Shown: piece after piece, positions 9,677 through 19,025 of the stretch
Layout of the letters: each line of letters begins with the position of its first letter
Position numbering within the stretch: position 1 is the first letter of the stretch
NCBI RefSeq assembly: GCF_020329435.1
Contig: NZ_JAGKJK010000004.1
Location: forward strand, 248,001-312,000
Direction of reading: 5' to 3'
Length of the DNA stretch: 64,000 nucleotides
Source: Bradyrhizobium hereditatis
Lineage (GTDB): Bacteria > Pseudomonadota > Alphaproteobacteria > Rhizobiales > Xanthobacteraceae
Program-made: the position numbers and the translations under genes
Notes under the pieces: model-generated
Seen by the model: only the letters and a program-made list of their open reading frames with translations
Told to the model about the DNA's origin: nothing
Databases searched by the model: none

Positions 9677-10816
9677 CTAGCCTTTCTCGTTCGCTCCAAG
9701 CGCTTTCACGAGAGAATCCAAAATATTGTAGAGAACTTCAACGGAGTACCCGACGAGAAATGCGAGCGCTGATGGCGTAATGGAGCCAACAATACCAGTG
9801 GTGTCGGTAACTGAAAACCAGCTGATTGCAATCCCTCCAACAACGCCCAAGGCCAGGCGATTTGAGTAGACCCCCGACTCGTAGGTCCGGAAAGAAAGTG
9901 ATTTTATCTCGGCACTGGTCGATCGAAGAATGTAGACAGTAACACCTAGGAGGGCAGCAAACACTGGCAGCAAGTACTTCGATATTAGTGCGTTTACGGA
10001 TTGTTGAGCTACAAGGACGGAGCCATCTACGGGACTAAATTGCGTGGGCAGCTTTGTGCCTGTCAGCCATCTGAACTGAAGAAATCTCAAGATAGAGTCA
10101 TTGTAACCGGCAAGTGTTTCAAGCTCATTCCGGCGCTTTTCGATGAGAAGATCTTGACGTTGCTCTTTGGTGGCCGACGTGAAATTCGGTGTTGCACCTT
10201 CAGCCGAACCACCACCCCCATCGGGCTTAGGCAGAGGTGGACTACTTCCCGTCGCAGCGGACCGATCTCCCGAGCTCGGATTGCTGGCTTGGTTGGGAGA
10301 ACGCGTCGGCTCATCCTTGATGGCTTGGTAGGTCTTCTCAATTGCTGAACCCTTGGTGATTCCGGCTCCAAGGTTGGAATACTCTTCCGAGATTAAATTA
10401 TTTCTTGAGATCGCACTTTCTGTGATCGACAGATAAGCGAAAAGCACCAGGGTTACACTAAATGCTGCGATTGAAATTCGGCGTATTCGTTTGAGTGATT
10501 CTTGTTGTCGAACAATTTTCTTAACCTCGGGATCCGCAGTATTGCCGAACGTTTCAGCATCGAGATAATCGGCGTAGGATAGAGCATCAGGACGCGCGGG
10601 CAACGCTTGCTTTACTAAGGCCTGATAGTCTTTCCAGAATTGCGTCTCCTCTTCGGGAGTGAGATTGTCTATTTTGCTCACTGCCACCAAAAGAGGAGTG
10701 ATAGCATCTCCATCGAGTTGCACAGTTCCTTCGTTGGCCACATGGGCAATTAATTGCCGCACGTAACCGGCAGCCTTCAAAAGGTGGAAGTCGCTCGTCG
10801 ATTTGTCGTCACTCAA
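9677..10816 (-). CDS. Inner-membrane protein, four predicted TM helices (envelope cassette)
   Basis: This 379-residue protein is not from a family I can name. It has a soluble N-terminus of about 110 residues, TM1 at about 112-131, a likely periplasmic region (about 132-285) with a Ser/Pro/Gly-rich linker and a short coiled region, then TM2 (about 287-305), TM3 (about 325-343) and TM4 (about 350-372). The tail LAFLVGYSVEVLYNILDSLV resembles a recurrent ending of uncharacterised inner-membrane proteins. The start is TTG 10816; it overlaps the stop of the upstream gene in the string TTGA, so translation is probably coupled. Base use looks AT-richer than in the core genes. Confidence 0.7.
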   Translation of the reverse strand: MSDDKSTSDFHLLKAAGYVRQLIAHVANEGTVQLDGDAITPLLVAVSKIDNLTPEEETQFWKDYQALVKQALPARPDALSYADYLDAETFGNTADPEVKKIVRQQESLKRIRRISIAAFSVTLVLFAYLSITESAISRNNLISEEYSNLGAGITKGSAIEKTYQAIKDEPTRSPNQASNPSSGDRSAATGSSPPLPKPDGGGGSAEGATPNFTSATKEQRQDLLIEKRRNELETLAGYNDSILRFLQFRWLTGTKLPTQFSPVDGSVLVAQQSVNALISKYLLPVFAALLGVTVYILRSTSAEIKSLSFRTYESGVYSNRLALGVVGGIAISWFSVTDTTGIVGSITPSALAFLVGYSVEVLYNILDSLVKALGANEKG

Positions 10817-11447
10817 GGAACTACCTCAATTTGCCAGCTGCAAGATGCTCCCAAAAATAGGCCAGTTCTCGGGCAGTTCACGAGCGTGTCGCCCTGCGAC
10901 AACGTAATTTGGTAAAGGCCTGGAATGCTGAATTTCCATTTTTCCGCTCCGAGCCGCCAATCGAACAGACCATCAGCAATCTGCGTTTCACGGATGAGTG
11001 CTGACCTATCGAGATAGCCCATGAGCAGAGAGCCCTGATCTACCAGAGCGACGCCATTGTTTCTGTAAAAATTCAGACGGAACGGTTGATAGCTTTGCGC
11101 TGAATTTAAGTACGACCAGTCACCTTGTAAGCGGAACCAGAAGTAGAGAGATTGACCTACCTGCAGACGAACTCGCTGATTGAGCCTCGCACCCGCCCTG
11201 GGGCAGTTCGAGTATGAATAGGTGAGTGCAGTCTCGGAAACGAAAATGGAGCCGGGATACGAGTTTGCGACATAAGAATTGTCTACGCAAATGCTGCTTG
11301 CTGCGCTCGAGCAGGCTCTGGCGGCATCACTAATGCCGCGCTTGACATCAACACAATGCGGAAGAGATTCTTCCGGCTATGTTTAATGAGTCGAGAAGAA
11401 AAAAAGAGTATTGAAATAGCGGCCTCCCCCAGAAGCCATTCCAGCAT
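10813..11447 (-). pseudogene. Secreted beta-rich protein, apparently frameshifted (envelope cassette)
   Basis: An ATG at 11447 (GAGG just upstream) opens a 54-codon frame with a hydrophobic leader ending in LMSSAALVMPPEPARAQ, a good signal peptide, and stops at 11283. The adjacent frame is open from 11376 to the stop at 10813 and carries the mature-looking sequence SICVDNSYVANSYPGS...YFWFRLQGDWSYLNS...FSIPGLYQITLSQGD. That frame has no standard start before ATG 11022, which would remove half the domain. A one-base deletion between about 11376 and 11283 would explain both. The beta-rich domain is unrecognised. The gene ends in TTGA overlap with the next. Intact function through frameshifting, or a sequencing error, cannot be excluded. 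Confidence 0.6.
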
Positions 11448-11770
11448 TAGCCTCGTTACTATACAGCCAGTTGTTCCTTGCGCAAGACAGCTTCCTCGTG
11501 GCGATCAGCGCCCAATGAGGCTTTGCATTGGATCGATATACATAATCACTTCCGACTGCTCGTGCATTCCAAGAGAAGGCGTGCGAAGCCATAGCCAGCT
11601 CACAGCGCCAACGATGTTGTCACTAATGCGGGTATGGCGTAATCCTCCGTTGATACACGCTCGCGAGGGCACTCTGGGGAGGTGTCGCCGATCGCGTCGA
11701 GAACGTCACGTGCTCGCAATGCGTTAGCCTAAGAAGATGTCGCGCGGGTGGTCCTTCCGTGTTGCGCAGA
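11448..11770. other. Gap inside the envelope cassette
   Basis: About 320 bases lie between the peptidoglycan hydrolase gene and the frameshifted secreted protein. An open minus frame (11383-11592) has no recognisable domain. It could hold a promoter for the two downstream genes; none is clear. Confidence 0.35.
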
Positions 11771-13171
11771 TCAGTTCATTACAGGCATCATGAAAGCTAC
11801 AAACTGGGCCGTAATCTTGCCCGACGCATTCTTCCTAACCAGCGGATAGGTTTCGAGCTTCACGGCGTTTGATTGATTCCCGCCGAGGAGCTCCACTGAG
11901 CCTGTAGTCCAGGTGTGAACAAACCCGACGTGTCCTTCACCTGTCGCCCAGTTGGGGTCTGAAAAGGGTTCGTAGCGGCGCACGGCGATCGCGCCATACC
12001 TGGGTTGCTCTAATCGAACAAATTGATTTTTCTTGTTCCAGAAGAATGACCTTGCCCCTGGATGGTCAGTTCCGGCATAACCCGCTGTCGCCAGGCAATA
12101 ATTTACAAATGCAGCACACCAATCGACTTCATCTCCACCAGCGGGATCGAACCAGGCGCAAGCGACTCTAAAGTATTCCAGAATCCTGGGATTCTCACCG
12201 GGATCCGCCCATTGTGAGCGTTCGCGCATTGGAAGGGCTGCTTCACGTTTTGCGATGTCCATCCATTCCATCGCGGCGCCAGCAGCCGAAGATATCGGCG
12301 CACCCGCATTGCTCGATGACGGGGGTTCATCGGATCGCTCAATCCCGACCTGCCATCCCTCAACGATCTGTACGAATTTTGCAATCTTGCGAATGTCGGC
12401 AACGGCGAGCGTGGACAACACGGTAGCGCCCGAGATACCGGTCTGCCTCACGAGAAAGGCCAAGTACTGGTCCGAATCGTTCTCGTTCGGAGGTGCGTAA
12501 CGGAACACAGCATCCTTTAAAGTCAGATTGACGTAGGCATTTGATCTGAGCAGCGTGACAATCGCGTCAAATCCAAGTTTATATTCAGGAAAGATCGCAA
12601 AAGCGCCGTCATCTCCAATCGCGCCCGATATCGTCGCAAAATTGCCCTTGCGGATGTTGCCGGGATTGTTGTTTCGCCAACTACGAGACCCCCCTTCTTT
12701 CGCGAGCTGGCGACCTTGCGCATCAACATAGAGGATAGTCTTTGCGGCGATCTTGCGTGCCTGCACAAATTGTCCGGGCTGGCCTGTTGGAGCCGGCTGA
12801 GGGCTGTCCAAGTTTGAACTCGGAGGCGCATCCGGCATGCCGTGAGCGCCACCTGGTTCAGTACTTGGTCCTGGATCGCGTGGTTGAGCCGGGCGGGGTT
12901 CGTTCGAGGGGAACGGCCAGTTTCGTGCCCTCCGCGTCAGCGAATCGAGTTCAAGACGGAAGTCTTGAAGCTTCTGAGCCAGACCACGAAGTCCTTTGAT
13001 GACCAAATCATCTTGGGCCCGGAATATCTGTCTACGCAGGCTCTCGGCCGCCGCTGCTCCCTTGCTATCACCGGCAGCTTCGGCCTTCTCCAACGTCTGT
13101 ACAGCTTGTTCGTAAAGATGTTCAAGTTCTTGTTCGGCATTCTGAAAATCTGAAATATCCGTGACTGCCAT
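11771..13171 (-). CDS. Two-domain peptidoglycan hydrolase (lysozyme-like region plus TIGR02594/CHAP-like amidase)
   Basis: The protein has 466 residues from ATG 13171 (GGAG upstream; TTG 13186 is in frame). It has an N-terminal coiled coil (about 10-85), a Pro-rich linker (about 88-135), a region starting RNNNPGNIRKG (about 165-275) like NNPGNI domains of phage-type wall-degrading proteins, and a C-terminal NlpC/P60-CHAP-type domain of the TIGR02594 kind (about 300-445). The probable nucleophile is Cys352 in DWCAAF, paired with His414 in GHVGF. Such proteins cut peptidoglycan. No signal peptide or TM helix is visible, so it must leave the cell by another route or act at lysis. It lies 19 bases downstream of a lipoprotein gene and appears co-transcribed with it. 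Confidence 0.75.
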   Translation of the reverse strand: MAVTDISDFQNAEQELEHLYEQAVQTLEKAEAAGDSKGAAAAESLRRQIFRAQDDLVIKGLRGLAQKLQDFRLELDSLTRRARNWPFPSNEPRPAQPRDPGPSTEPGGAHGMPDAPPSSNLDSPQPAPTGQPGQFVQARKIAAKTILYVDAQGRQLAKEGGSRSWRNNNPGNIRKGNFATISGAIGDDGAFAIFPEYKLGFDAIVTLLRSNAYVNLTLKDAVFRYAPPNENDSDQYLAFLVRQTGISGATVLSTLAVADIRKIAKFVQIVEGWQVGIERSDEPPSSSNAGAPISSAAGAAMEWMDIAKREAALPMRERSQWADPGENPRILEYFRVACAWFDPAGGDEVDWCAAFVNYCLATAGYAGTDHPGARSFFWNKKNQFVRLEQPRYGAIAVRRYEPFSDPNWATGEGHVGFVHTWTTGSVELLGGNQSNAVKLETYPLVRKNASGKITAQFVAFMMPVMN

Positions 13172-13190
13172 CCCAGAGCTCCGCAAATGT

Positions 13191-14138
13191 CTATTTTAAT
13201 CTCAAGCTTTTGACCTTTTCAGCCAGCACTTTAAGCTCGACCGACGCTTCCGCCAGAACGGCCAATTCATTCGATGGCGCATCGCTCATCGCTGCCGCCG
13301 CCGCTGCCTCCATGGTGATGAGGGTTTGGTCGAGAAGGAGGACCCAACCGGCAAGCATTTCGCGATCCTTCTCCATTGCAAGGAAGGCGTCCTTGGAAGG
13401 TCGTCTTTCCTCGATGCTCTGATGTGATCGCTTGAAAAGCGCAAAGATGACCGGCGTGTTGTCCCTTAGCGTTATCACCAGCTCCTTCATCGAAGGGTAG
13501 GCAAGAACAAGCTGCTGGCGGAAAGCTTCTCGGCTCGCGGCAGTCACGAGCGGCTGCAGTATTGGCAAGACCGTCTTCAGAATACCGTCGGAATCCCCAA
13601 TGAGTTTCGTTGCTCCAATCTGCGCGGCCGGACCACCGAGCGCCACTTGCGTGGAGGCGATCGCGGCGACGACGTTGGTTGCTATTGTCCCTGCGCGATT
13701 CACCAGAGCGTTCGCTGCCTCACCATTCTGCAGGGCCGCCATAGCATCATTGTAATTCTTGAGCGATTTGAGCGAATTGCGGATCGAGGATGTGACTGGC
13801 GGATCAACGTTGTCCAGATAGTACGCGGCCTGAGCCGGCCGGAATTCGTTGGAAACAAGATTACGCTTCACAACAACGCGTTCGGCATGAGCCATGGCAT
13901 CAAAGACCCTTTGAGCCTGCTCATACTGCCCGTCGAACGCCTTGACATAGAGCTGAAATTCAGCTGCCCCCTGAGCGCAACCGATAAGCCCCAATGGAAT
14001 CAAAACCAATGGAAGGAGATGAGAAACGCGGCTCCAGGCAAAGGCAGGAGTGAGGCGGCAATAATCGATCGGAGTCGTTGCTGTTACCGATATTAGCAAT
14101 CTTGCTACGTATAAAAAATTCCAAATGAAATTACTCAT
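13191..14138 (-). CDS. Lipoprotein of unknown function (envelope cassette)
   Basis: The protein has 315 residues from ATG 14138, which follows a strong GGGGAAGGGAG site. A longer frame to 14249 lacks one. A hydrophobic stretch ends in the lipobox LIGC (Cys about 55), so the mature protein is lipid-anchored. The leader before it is unusually long, and a later start cannot be excluded. The mature part is mostly helical (FDGQYEQAQRVFDAM, later EKDREMLAGWVLLLDQTL), ending in a Leu/Lys-rich helix. The family is unrecognised. It is first in the minus-strand group, before the peptidoglycan hydrolase, and could be a protector or anchor for it; that role is inference from position only. Confidence 0.65.
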   Translation of the reverse strand: MSNFIWNFLYVARLLISVTATTPIDYCRLTPAFAWSRVSHLLPLVLIPLGLIGCAQGAAEFQLYVKAFDGQYEQAQRVFDAMAHAERVVVKRNLVSNEFRPAQAAYYLDNVDPPVTSSIRNSLKSLKNYNDAMAALQNGEAANALVNRAGTIATNVVAAIASTQVALGGPAAQIGATKLIGDSDGILKTVLPILQPLVTAASREAFRQQLVLAYPSMKELVITLRDNTPVIFALFKRSHQSIEERRPSKDAFLAMEKDREMLAGWVLLLDQTLITMEAAAAAAMSDAPSNELAVLAEASVELKVLAEKVKSLRLK

Positions 14139-14301
14139 ACTCCCTTCCCCCGCGAACGATAATGGCAGACTAATTTGCGCCTTGCAATGTTCGGTTGTGC
14201 AAAAAATGCGCAGATAGCTAGGTAGTCGCGGCGGATCGTACGTCCTCATCTGACACCTGCTCTGTCAGCAGATCCTCTCCGTTCAGAAGCCGACTGCTAT
14301 C

Positions 14302-14475
14302 GTCGCAGCAGGAACTGCCTCCAGTCAAATCCGGCCACAGCTCGACGCCCTGGTTAGCCCAATCCAAGCTCCCAAAGCCGATTAGGCAACCAAGGGCGAG
14401 CCCATCTTCGTCGCCGAAATCGAGTACCGCGACATCACCTCTGAAGGGCTCTTAAGGGCAAGCTCACTTGAAGTT
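14302..14475 (+). pseudogene. ATP-dependent DNA ligase C-terminal relic
   Basis: In one plus frame the sequence reads TASSQIRPQLDALVSPIQAPKAD, a TAG at 14383, then EPIFVAEIEYRDITSEGLLRASSLEVL. This aligns with the C-terminus of the intact ligase at 34830-35732 (SSKIRKQLDTVVSP, then VEPKFFADVEYRDITSEGLLRASS). It has an internal stop and no N-terminus, so it is dead. It is clearly not the same copy, since many residues differ. It sits in the divergent promoter region of the envelope cassette. Confidence 0.75.
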
Positions 14476-14824
14476 CTTGTCGCGGAAATAGGAGAGCCAC
14501 TGGGGTGTAGGGGGTCCCCCAGGACGACGTGAGGGCGCATTCTTGGCTAGCTCAGGGTTAACGCAGCACCGCGGACCCCCACCCCGCAGCGTCGCGATCG
14601 CGGCTTACGCGATCAGGCGTCGTTCGATCCTGCTTGTCGGCGCTTGGTATTAGAGCATCCGGTCAAAGTAAGACCGGCTTAAAGGTCACTATTGTTTCTT
14701 GCAACTTACGGGCACTTGCGAGACGATGCAGCTTGAGGGAGAGCGGCACAGTAGGCAACCCTGATCCGCCAGCCGGACAACGAGATTGCCGAACGCGCGG
14801 CTAAAGAAGGGCCGGAGGGTAGGC
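14476..14824. other. Divergent promoter region of the envelope cassette
   Basis: No gene was found. A hairpin with arms CCGGTC and GACCGG around AAAGTAA lies at 14659-14677 and might be an operator. GGAGGG at 14815-14820 is the ribosome site for ATG 14825. Confidence 0.35.
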
Positions 14825-17500
14825 ATGACTAAGCGAATTATCATTGCCTGTGTTCTTGTCGGTATTGGTGTCCTAGGGCCCATATTTTTCGCTCGGCTAT
14901 GGAGCCAAGTTCCGACTGTTGAGGCGATCGATGAAACCTCTCCGGAAAGCGACGCGACCATAACGCTCAGTGATCCTCTCCTTTACGCGCGAGAGACGCT
15001 CATTAACGACCGTCGCCGCGAATACGACTTCTTGACTGATTTGCTGATCGATTCGAGTAAGATTCAATTCTCACCTCAGCTGGCAAGAGATCTTAGTACG
15101 CTTTCAACCGCAAGCGTCCAGGTGAGCGCAGCTCTGAACACTCCGACCGCCCCAAGCGGCGAACCAAAGCCGATGCCGAGCCCCGTCACGGCCGATCAAG
15201 ATCGATCAGCGGCTTCACGGGACAAATTGCAATACTCCCCAAATGAAGAATTCAGAGATAGGCAAGCCTATAGGAATGAACTTCGAGCTGCTCTTGCATC
15301 TGTCAACCTTGACGATCTGCATGATTTCGCTGGTAACGCGTTATTCAGACTACAGTTCAAGGCATCCGTATTCCCTGGCAAGCAAAAGAACAAATACGGT
15401 GTGACTCGATTAACGCTGGTTGCGCCGACCATTTCTGCAGCGGACTTAGAGACGCTCTACTTAACATGGCTTGGGCATATATCTTCCCGGCTAAATATCT
15501 ATGATGCGCAAGGCAATCTGGTTGTGGACGGAAGATACCAGAGCACGGGCATAGCGCCGGCTTTTACGGACATTCTGAAAATTACGATTGATTTGCGGGC
15601 GACGGACCCAAGGGAGGACATCTGCCTTAGGTACCAAGACCAGCTCAATGCTTCGCTTCCTCAAGTTTGCAGTTATTTGGCATTGGCAGTGGGACCCAGC
15701 GACCGATCTTTAATTCGAGATCTCTTTCGCGACCGGAGCGATGTCCAACTTCTCACATTTTTCGAACAATTCACCAGCGATCGGGACTATTTCGAGCAGT
15801 CAATTTGCCGCGACCCTCTCAAGCAGGATAAGTTTCGACAGATAATCATGGTTGCCAAGACGGCATTAGAAGCAATGTCGACGCTAGGCGCTGCGTTCAA
15901 TGGTATAGCCGCCGGCAATTCGTCTTCTGATATGGCGCGTGCCGACAACGTTAGATCAGGCGACTTTCTGGACTTGAGGAGTAAGTATATTCAGCTGGGG
16001 CAGCAGGCGGCACGAATGCGCGATCATGTTCGAGGGCTAGAAGCACCGGCCACTTACATCTTGTCCCTGGTTCCGAGGCTTTCTTGCGCACAGGAGATTC
16101 AGCAAAAGCTACCGGCTAATCTGAACCTCAATGCAGAGGCCGCTCGGCAGGCGTCCAGTTTAGCACCGAAGTCATTCACTGCCGCTTTAATCAATGGGGC
16201 GAAAGCCAAGGGTCAGGCTTACGGCTTAGGCACAGCTCCCTCTGAGTTAGGCCAGCGTCTGACGACCACGGCCCGAGCTTCCGCGTCGTTGGATATTGCG
16301 CTCGCCCTTCAAGCAAGCCGAAAGCAAGCTGAAATGAAATCAGCTGCGGACATGGCTCGCAGTGCGGCACAAACAGCGGCAGCTTTGGAACGCATTCCAC
16401 TTGTGGTCGGCTTCTCCGACAGGCGCATCGATGGCCAGCAACCTAGTCAGGAGCCACAGTTCGGGTGGGTATTTGGGCCACGTATACGAACAATTGGAGC
16501 GTCCGGCCTTACGTTCGAGCATGGAGTGGCAGCTTACGATGTTTCCGCCGATGTTTCGGTCCCAAGCTGGTGGCCCCGCCTAGATTTTCAATTAGAGACC
16601 GCGTGGGTAAAGAATTGGTACGGCACCGCCGATGTGCTGCCTCCTATTTCGTTTGCGCAGGGAATTGGCACATCGGCCGACGCTGGACATAAGCAAAGAG
16701 GATTGATTTCAATACCATTGCCTCTGAATCGTGCTGATCTAGACGGCTTGACTAAATTCCTTACAGGGAGAGCGTTTGGCGCTACGCAGGAGCTGACCAG
16801 TATTCGCTTCGTTGAACCATCTGTCATATCGGCTTGCGCTAAGACTGTGACGTTTTTGATTTATGGCGCCAACATTTGGCGCAACACCGAAGTGTACTTT
16901 GGAGGCCTGCGTGCAAAGCAGATTACAGTGTTGCCGGATATGGAGGGAATCGCCGCTACATTTGAACTGATGGACCTTTTGGATCAGAAAAACTCTGCTA
17001 AAAACCCCCTCGGATACGAAGAGGTCGCCCTCCGAGTTAACACTCGCAATGGAAATGATTGGCGCCCCATACGAGTTATGGGACAGCGAGCCCAAAATGG
17101 CGAATGTCAGTCTCCTTATAATGTCACTACTCCTATTGTGCGGGCACGACAGCGCCGCGCTCCGGTGGTGTTCGAACTAAGCCCATCGAGCATTCAAGGG
17201 TGCGCTGATCCAGCGTTGATTGTTTTGAGCGGGCAAAATCTTGTTTCCGTGGATACCAAGCAATTGATAACTGAATTCTATCTGGGAGGCCAGAAAGCTG
17301 ACGCAAAGCTCATTGGAGCCGCTGAAGAAGCTGGTGCACCCGAGGTCGTTGAACTTGTAACGAAGATGCCTCCAGATATGAGACAAGTGGCCGGTAGAAC
17401 ACAATTGATCGCCGCCAATCGGAACGGAATGGTAAGCATGTCTCTCGAAATCGCAGCCTGCTCGACGGCATCGGGGAGCAAAAAAGATGACAAAGAGTAA
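14825..17500 (+). CDS. Large membrane-anchored periplasmic protein with IPT/TIG-like repeats (envelope cassette)
   Basis: The protein has 891 residues from ATG 14825 (GGAGGG seven bases upstream; an in-frame start at 14786 lacks one). A single N-terminal TM helix (about 4-24) anchors a long periplasmic part. This has a Pro/Ser-rich linker near residue 100, a helical middle rich in Ala and Gln, a beta-rich segment (FGWVFGPRIRTIG on), and two C-terminal stretches that look like IPT/TIG Ig-like domains (VISACAKTVTFLIYGANIW... and PSSIQGCADPALIVLSGQNLV...). I do not recognise the family. It is divergent from the lipoprotein-hydrolase group and overlaps the next gene by 14 bases, so the two are translated together. 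Confidence 0.7.
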   Translation: MTKRIIIACVLVGIGVLGPIFFARLWSQVPTVEAIDETSPESDATITLSDPLLYARETLINDRRREYDFLTDLLIDSSKIQFSPQLARDLSTLSTASVQVSAALNTPTAPSGEPKPMPSPVTADQDRSAASRDKLQYSPNEEFRDRQAYRNELRAALASVNLDDLHDFAGNALFRLQFKASVFPGKQKNKYGVTRLTLVAPTISAADLETLYLTWLGHISSRLNIYDAQGNLVVDGRYQSTGIAPAFTDILKITIDLRATDPREDICLRYQDQLNASLPQVCSYLALAVGPSDRSLIRDLFRDRSDVQLLTFFEQFTSDRDYFEQSICRDPLKQDKFRQIIMVAKTALEAMSTLGAAFNGIAAGNSSSDMARADNVRSGDFLDLRSKYIQLGQQAARMRDHVRGLEAPATYILSLVPRLSCAQEIQQKLPANLNLNAEAARQASSLAPKSFTAALINGAKAKGQAYGLGTAPSELGQRLTTTARASASLDIALALQASRKQAEMKSAADMARSAAQTAAALERIPLVVGFSDRRIDGQQPSQEPQFGWVFGPRIRTIGASGLTFEHGVAAYDVSADVSVPSWWPRLDFQLETAWVKNWYGTADVLPPISFAQGIGTSADAGHKQRGLISIPLPLNRADLDGLTKFLTGRAFGATQELTSIRFVEPSVISACAKTVTFLIYGANIWRNTEVYFGGLRAKQITVLPDMEGIAATFELMDLLDQKNSAKNPLGYEEVALRVNTRNGNDWRPIRVMGQRAQNGECQSPYNVTTPIVRARQRRAPVVFELSPSSIQGCADPALIVLSGQNLVSVDTKQLITEFYLGGQKADAKLIGAAEEAGAPEVVELVTKMPPDMRQVAGRTQLIAANRNGMVSMSLEIAACSTASGSKKDDKE

Positions 17501-19025
17501 AGTCTTTGCATCCATCTTTCTTTGTTGGGGCTGGCTCGGCTTTCCGTGCCTCGGTCATTCGGCTGAATGCGACGAAATCCTCGTTGAAAGCGCTCTGCGC
17601 AATCCAACTATGGATGCAAGTGGAAGCGCTTTGCAACTGATTACACGGGAGCAGTTCGATCGATTGCGCGCACAACCATCGGCCGTTCTGTCGGGTCCCC
17701 TAGCGACGGCGAAGACCTTTGAAGAGTTTTCCGACGCTCGCAGTCAAATGTCTCGAAAACTTACGTTTGTCTTTGGCTTGGCCAGCGCCAGAACGAATTT
17801 GCTGACTTCGATCGATCAGGCGACATTTCGGGACTGGAATGCGTGTATGCGCCGACAGGGCAATGGACTGCATGCCTGGTTGTCGGATATAGGCAGCATC
17901 GAAGCGTCAGTCTCAATCGTTTGGAATTCGGAAACGCAAAGCAGAACTACGGCTTCTGTACGCAGCATAGGAGATAGCTCGTTTCAAAGAGCTTTCGATC
18001 TCGTATCAGGTCAACCAACTTCTTTCCCTGTACCTCGCAGAGATAGGGGAGAATCTGCACTGCTAGTTACCTCGGCGGTAGGCGAAGCAACTATTGTGAT
18101 CCCCGGGAAGTCCACGCCCTCGGATGCTGCCGAGGCTGTGGCAAGCTTGGAAAGAAAGACCCTTAGAAGTGCCGACTTGGTACTAGAGAGCGCTGGTGGT
18201 AATCGTACGAGAACGAACTGTTTCACACCTGAGCCAGGTTGGAAGTTCGACGTCGAGCCGCCACGGATCGTTATTACTTCCAAAACCGACAAATATTCGG
18301 GCCAGGGGGCAAGCTTTGCGAGTGTGATAGAGCACACGCCAGACCGCATCTGCTTCCAGGTAACTGCGCGGCCCATCCAGGCAGATTCCTTCGCGCTCAT
18401 TTCGGCATATGTGGAGGCGACGGAATTTAGATCGACTGGTCCTGCATCTTACCAAGTCTGCATTGGCGATCCTGGAAATGGATGTCCCGCCGGCACCGAG
18501 AGAATTGCTTGTGGCGGCTCGCTCGAAACCTGGGCTTCAGACAAATGTAAGTCTGGATTTGTTAAGCGGCAGATTTTCGGCCAATCGGGCGGTCGCTGTG
18601 GGTACACTGCATTCCAGATTTCATGTGCTCCCCCGGTCTGCGACGCGTTCATCAGCAAGCAATTATCGGCGCAGTTGGGGCCTGCGATATCTTCGCTTGG
18701 ATGCACGGCACTCGGAGTAGCCGGCTTCGACAAAGCCGATCATAAGCTGGAGAGTGTCTGTTACAGCTCCGACGGCCCAATGTCGAAGGTCGAAATAGTT
18801 GCTACGCTTCAATGTAGGACGAGCGAGGCTGCTCTTGTGCGTGCTGGGATTTCAGATCGTATCACCGCAATTGCGACGGTTAGAGGCTCGGATTGCAACA
18901 TCCAAGATGTTAGTCTCCGCGCAGCTGGAGAAATTGGAAAATTGGTCAGCGCCTCCTTCGGGCTCGAAGGTCGAGCTAGAATGGCCCTTCAGGCTGAGCT
19001 TAACACCATCTGCAAAGCGAGGTAG
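17487..19025 (+). CDS. Secreted Cys-rich protein of unknown function (envelope cassette)
   Basis: The protein has 512 residues. An N-terminal signal peptide (MTKSKVFASIFLCWGWLGF, cleavage after HSA) is followed by an extracytoplasmic protein with about sixteen cysteines, including the cluster CIGDPGNGCPAGTERIACGG, which suggests disulfide bonds. The N-terminal third is helical; the middle (about 255-330) looks beta-rich. The start ATG lies within the last codons of the preceding gene (14-base overlap). No known domain is recognised. It probably works with the membrane-anchored partner upstream. Confidence 0.68.
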   Translation: MTKSKVFASIFLCWGWLGFPCLGHSAECDEILVESALRNPTMDASGSALQLITREQFDRLRAQPSAVLSGPLATAKTFEEFSDARSQMSRKLTFVFGLASARTNLLTSIDQATFRDWNACMRRQGNGLHAWLSDIGSIEASVSIVWNSETQSRTTASVRSIGDSSFQRAFDLVSGQPTSFPVPRRDRGESALLVTSAVGEATIVIPGKSTPSDAAEAVASLERKTLRSADLVLESAGGNRTRTNCFTPEPGWKFDVEPPRIVITSKTDKYSGQGASFASVIEHTPDRICFQVTARPIQADSFALISAYVEATEFRSTGPASYQVCIGDPGNGCPAGTERIACGGSLETWASDKCKSGFVKRQIFGQSGGRCGYTAFQISCAPPVCDAFISKQLSAQLGPAISSLGCTALGVAGFDKADHKLESVCYSSDGPMSKVEIVATLQCRTSEAALVRAGISDRITAIATVRGSDCNIQDVSLRAAGEIGKLVSASFGLEGRARMALQAELNTICKAR

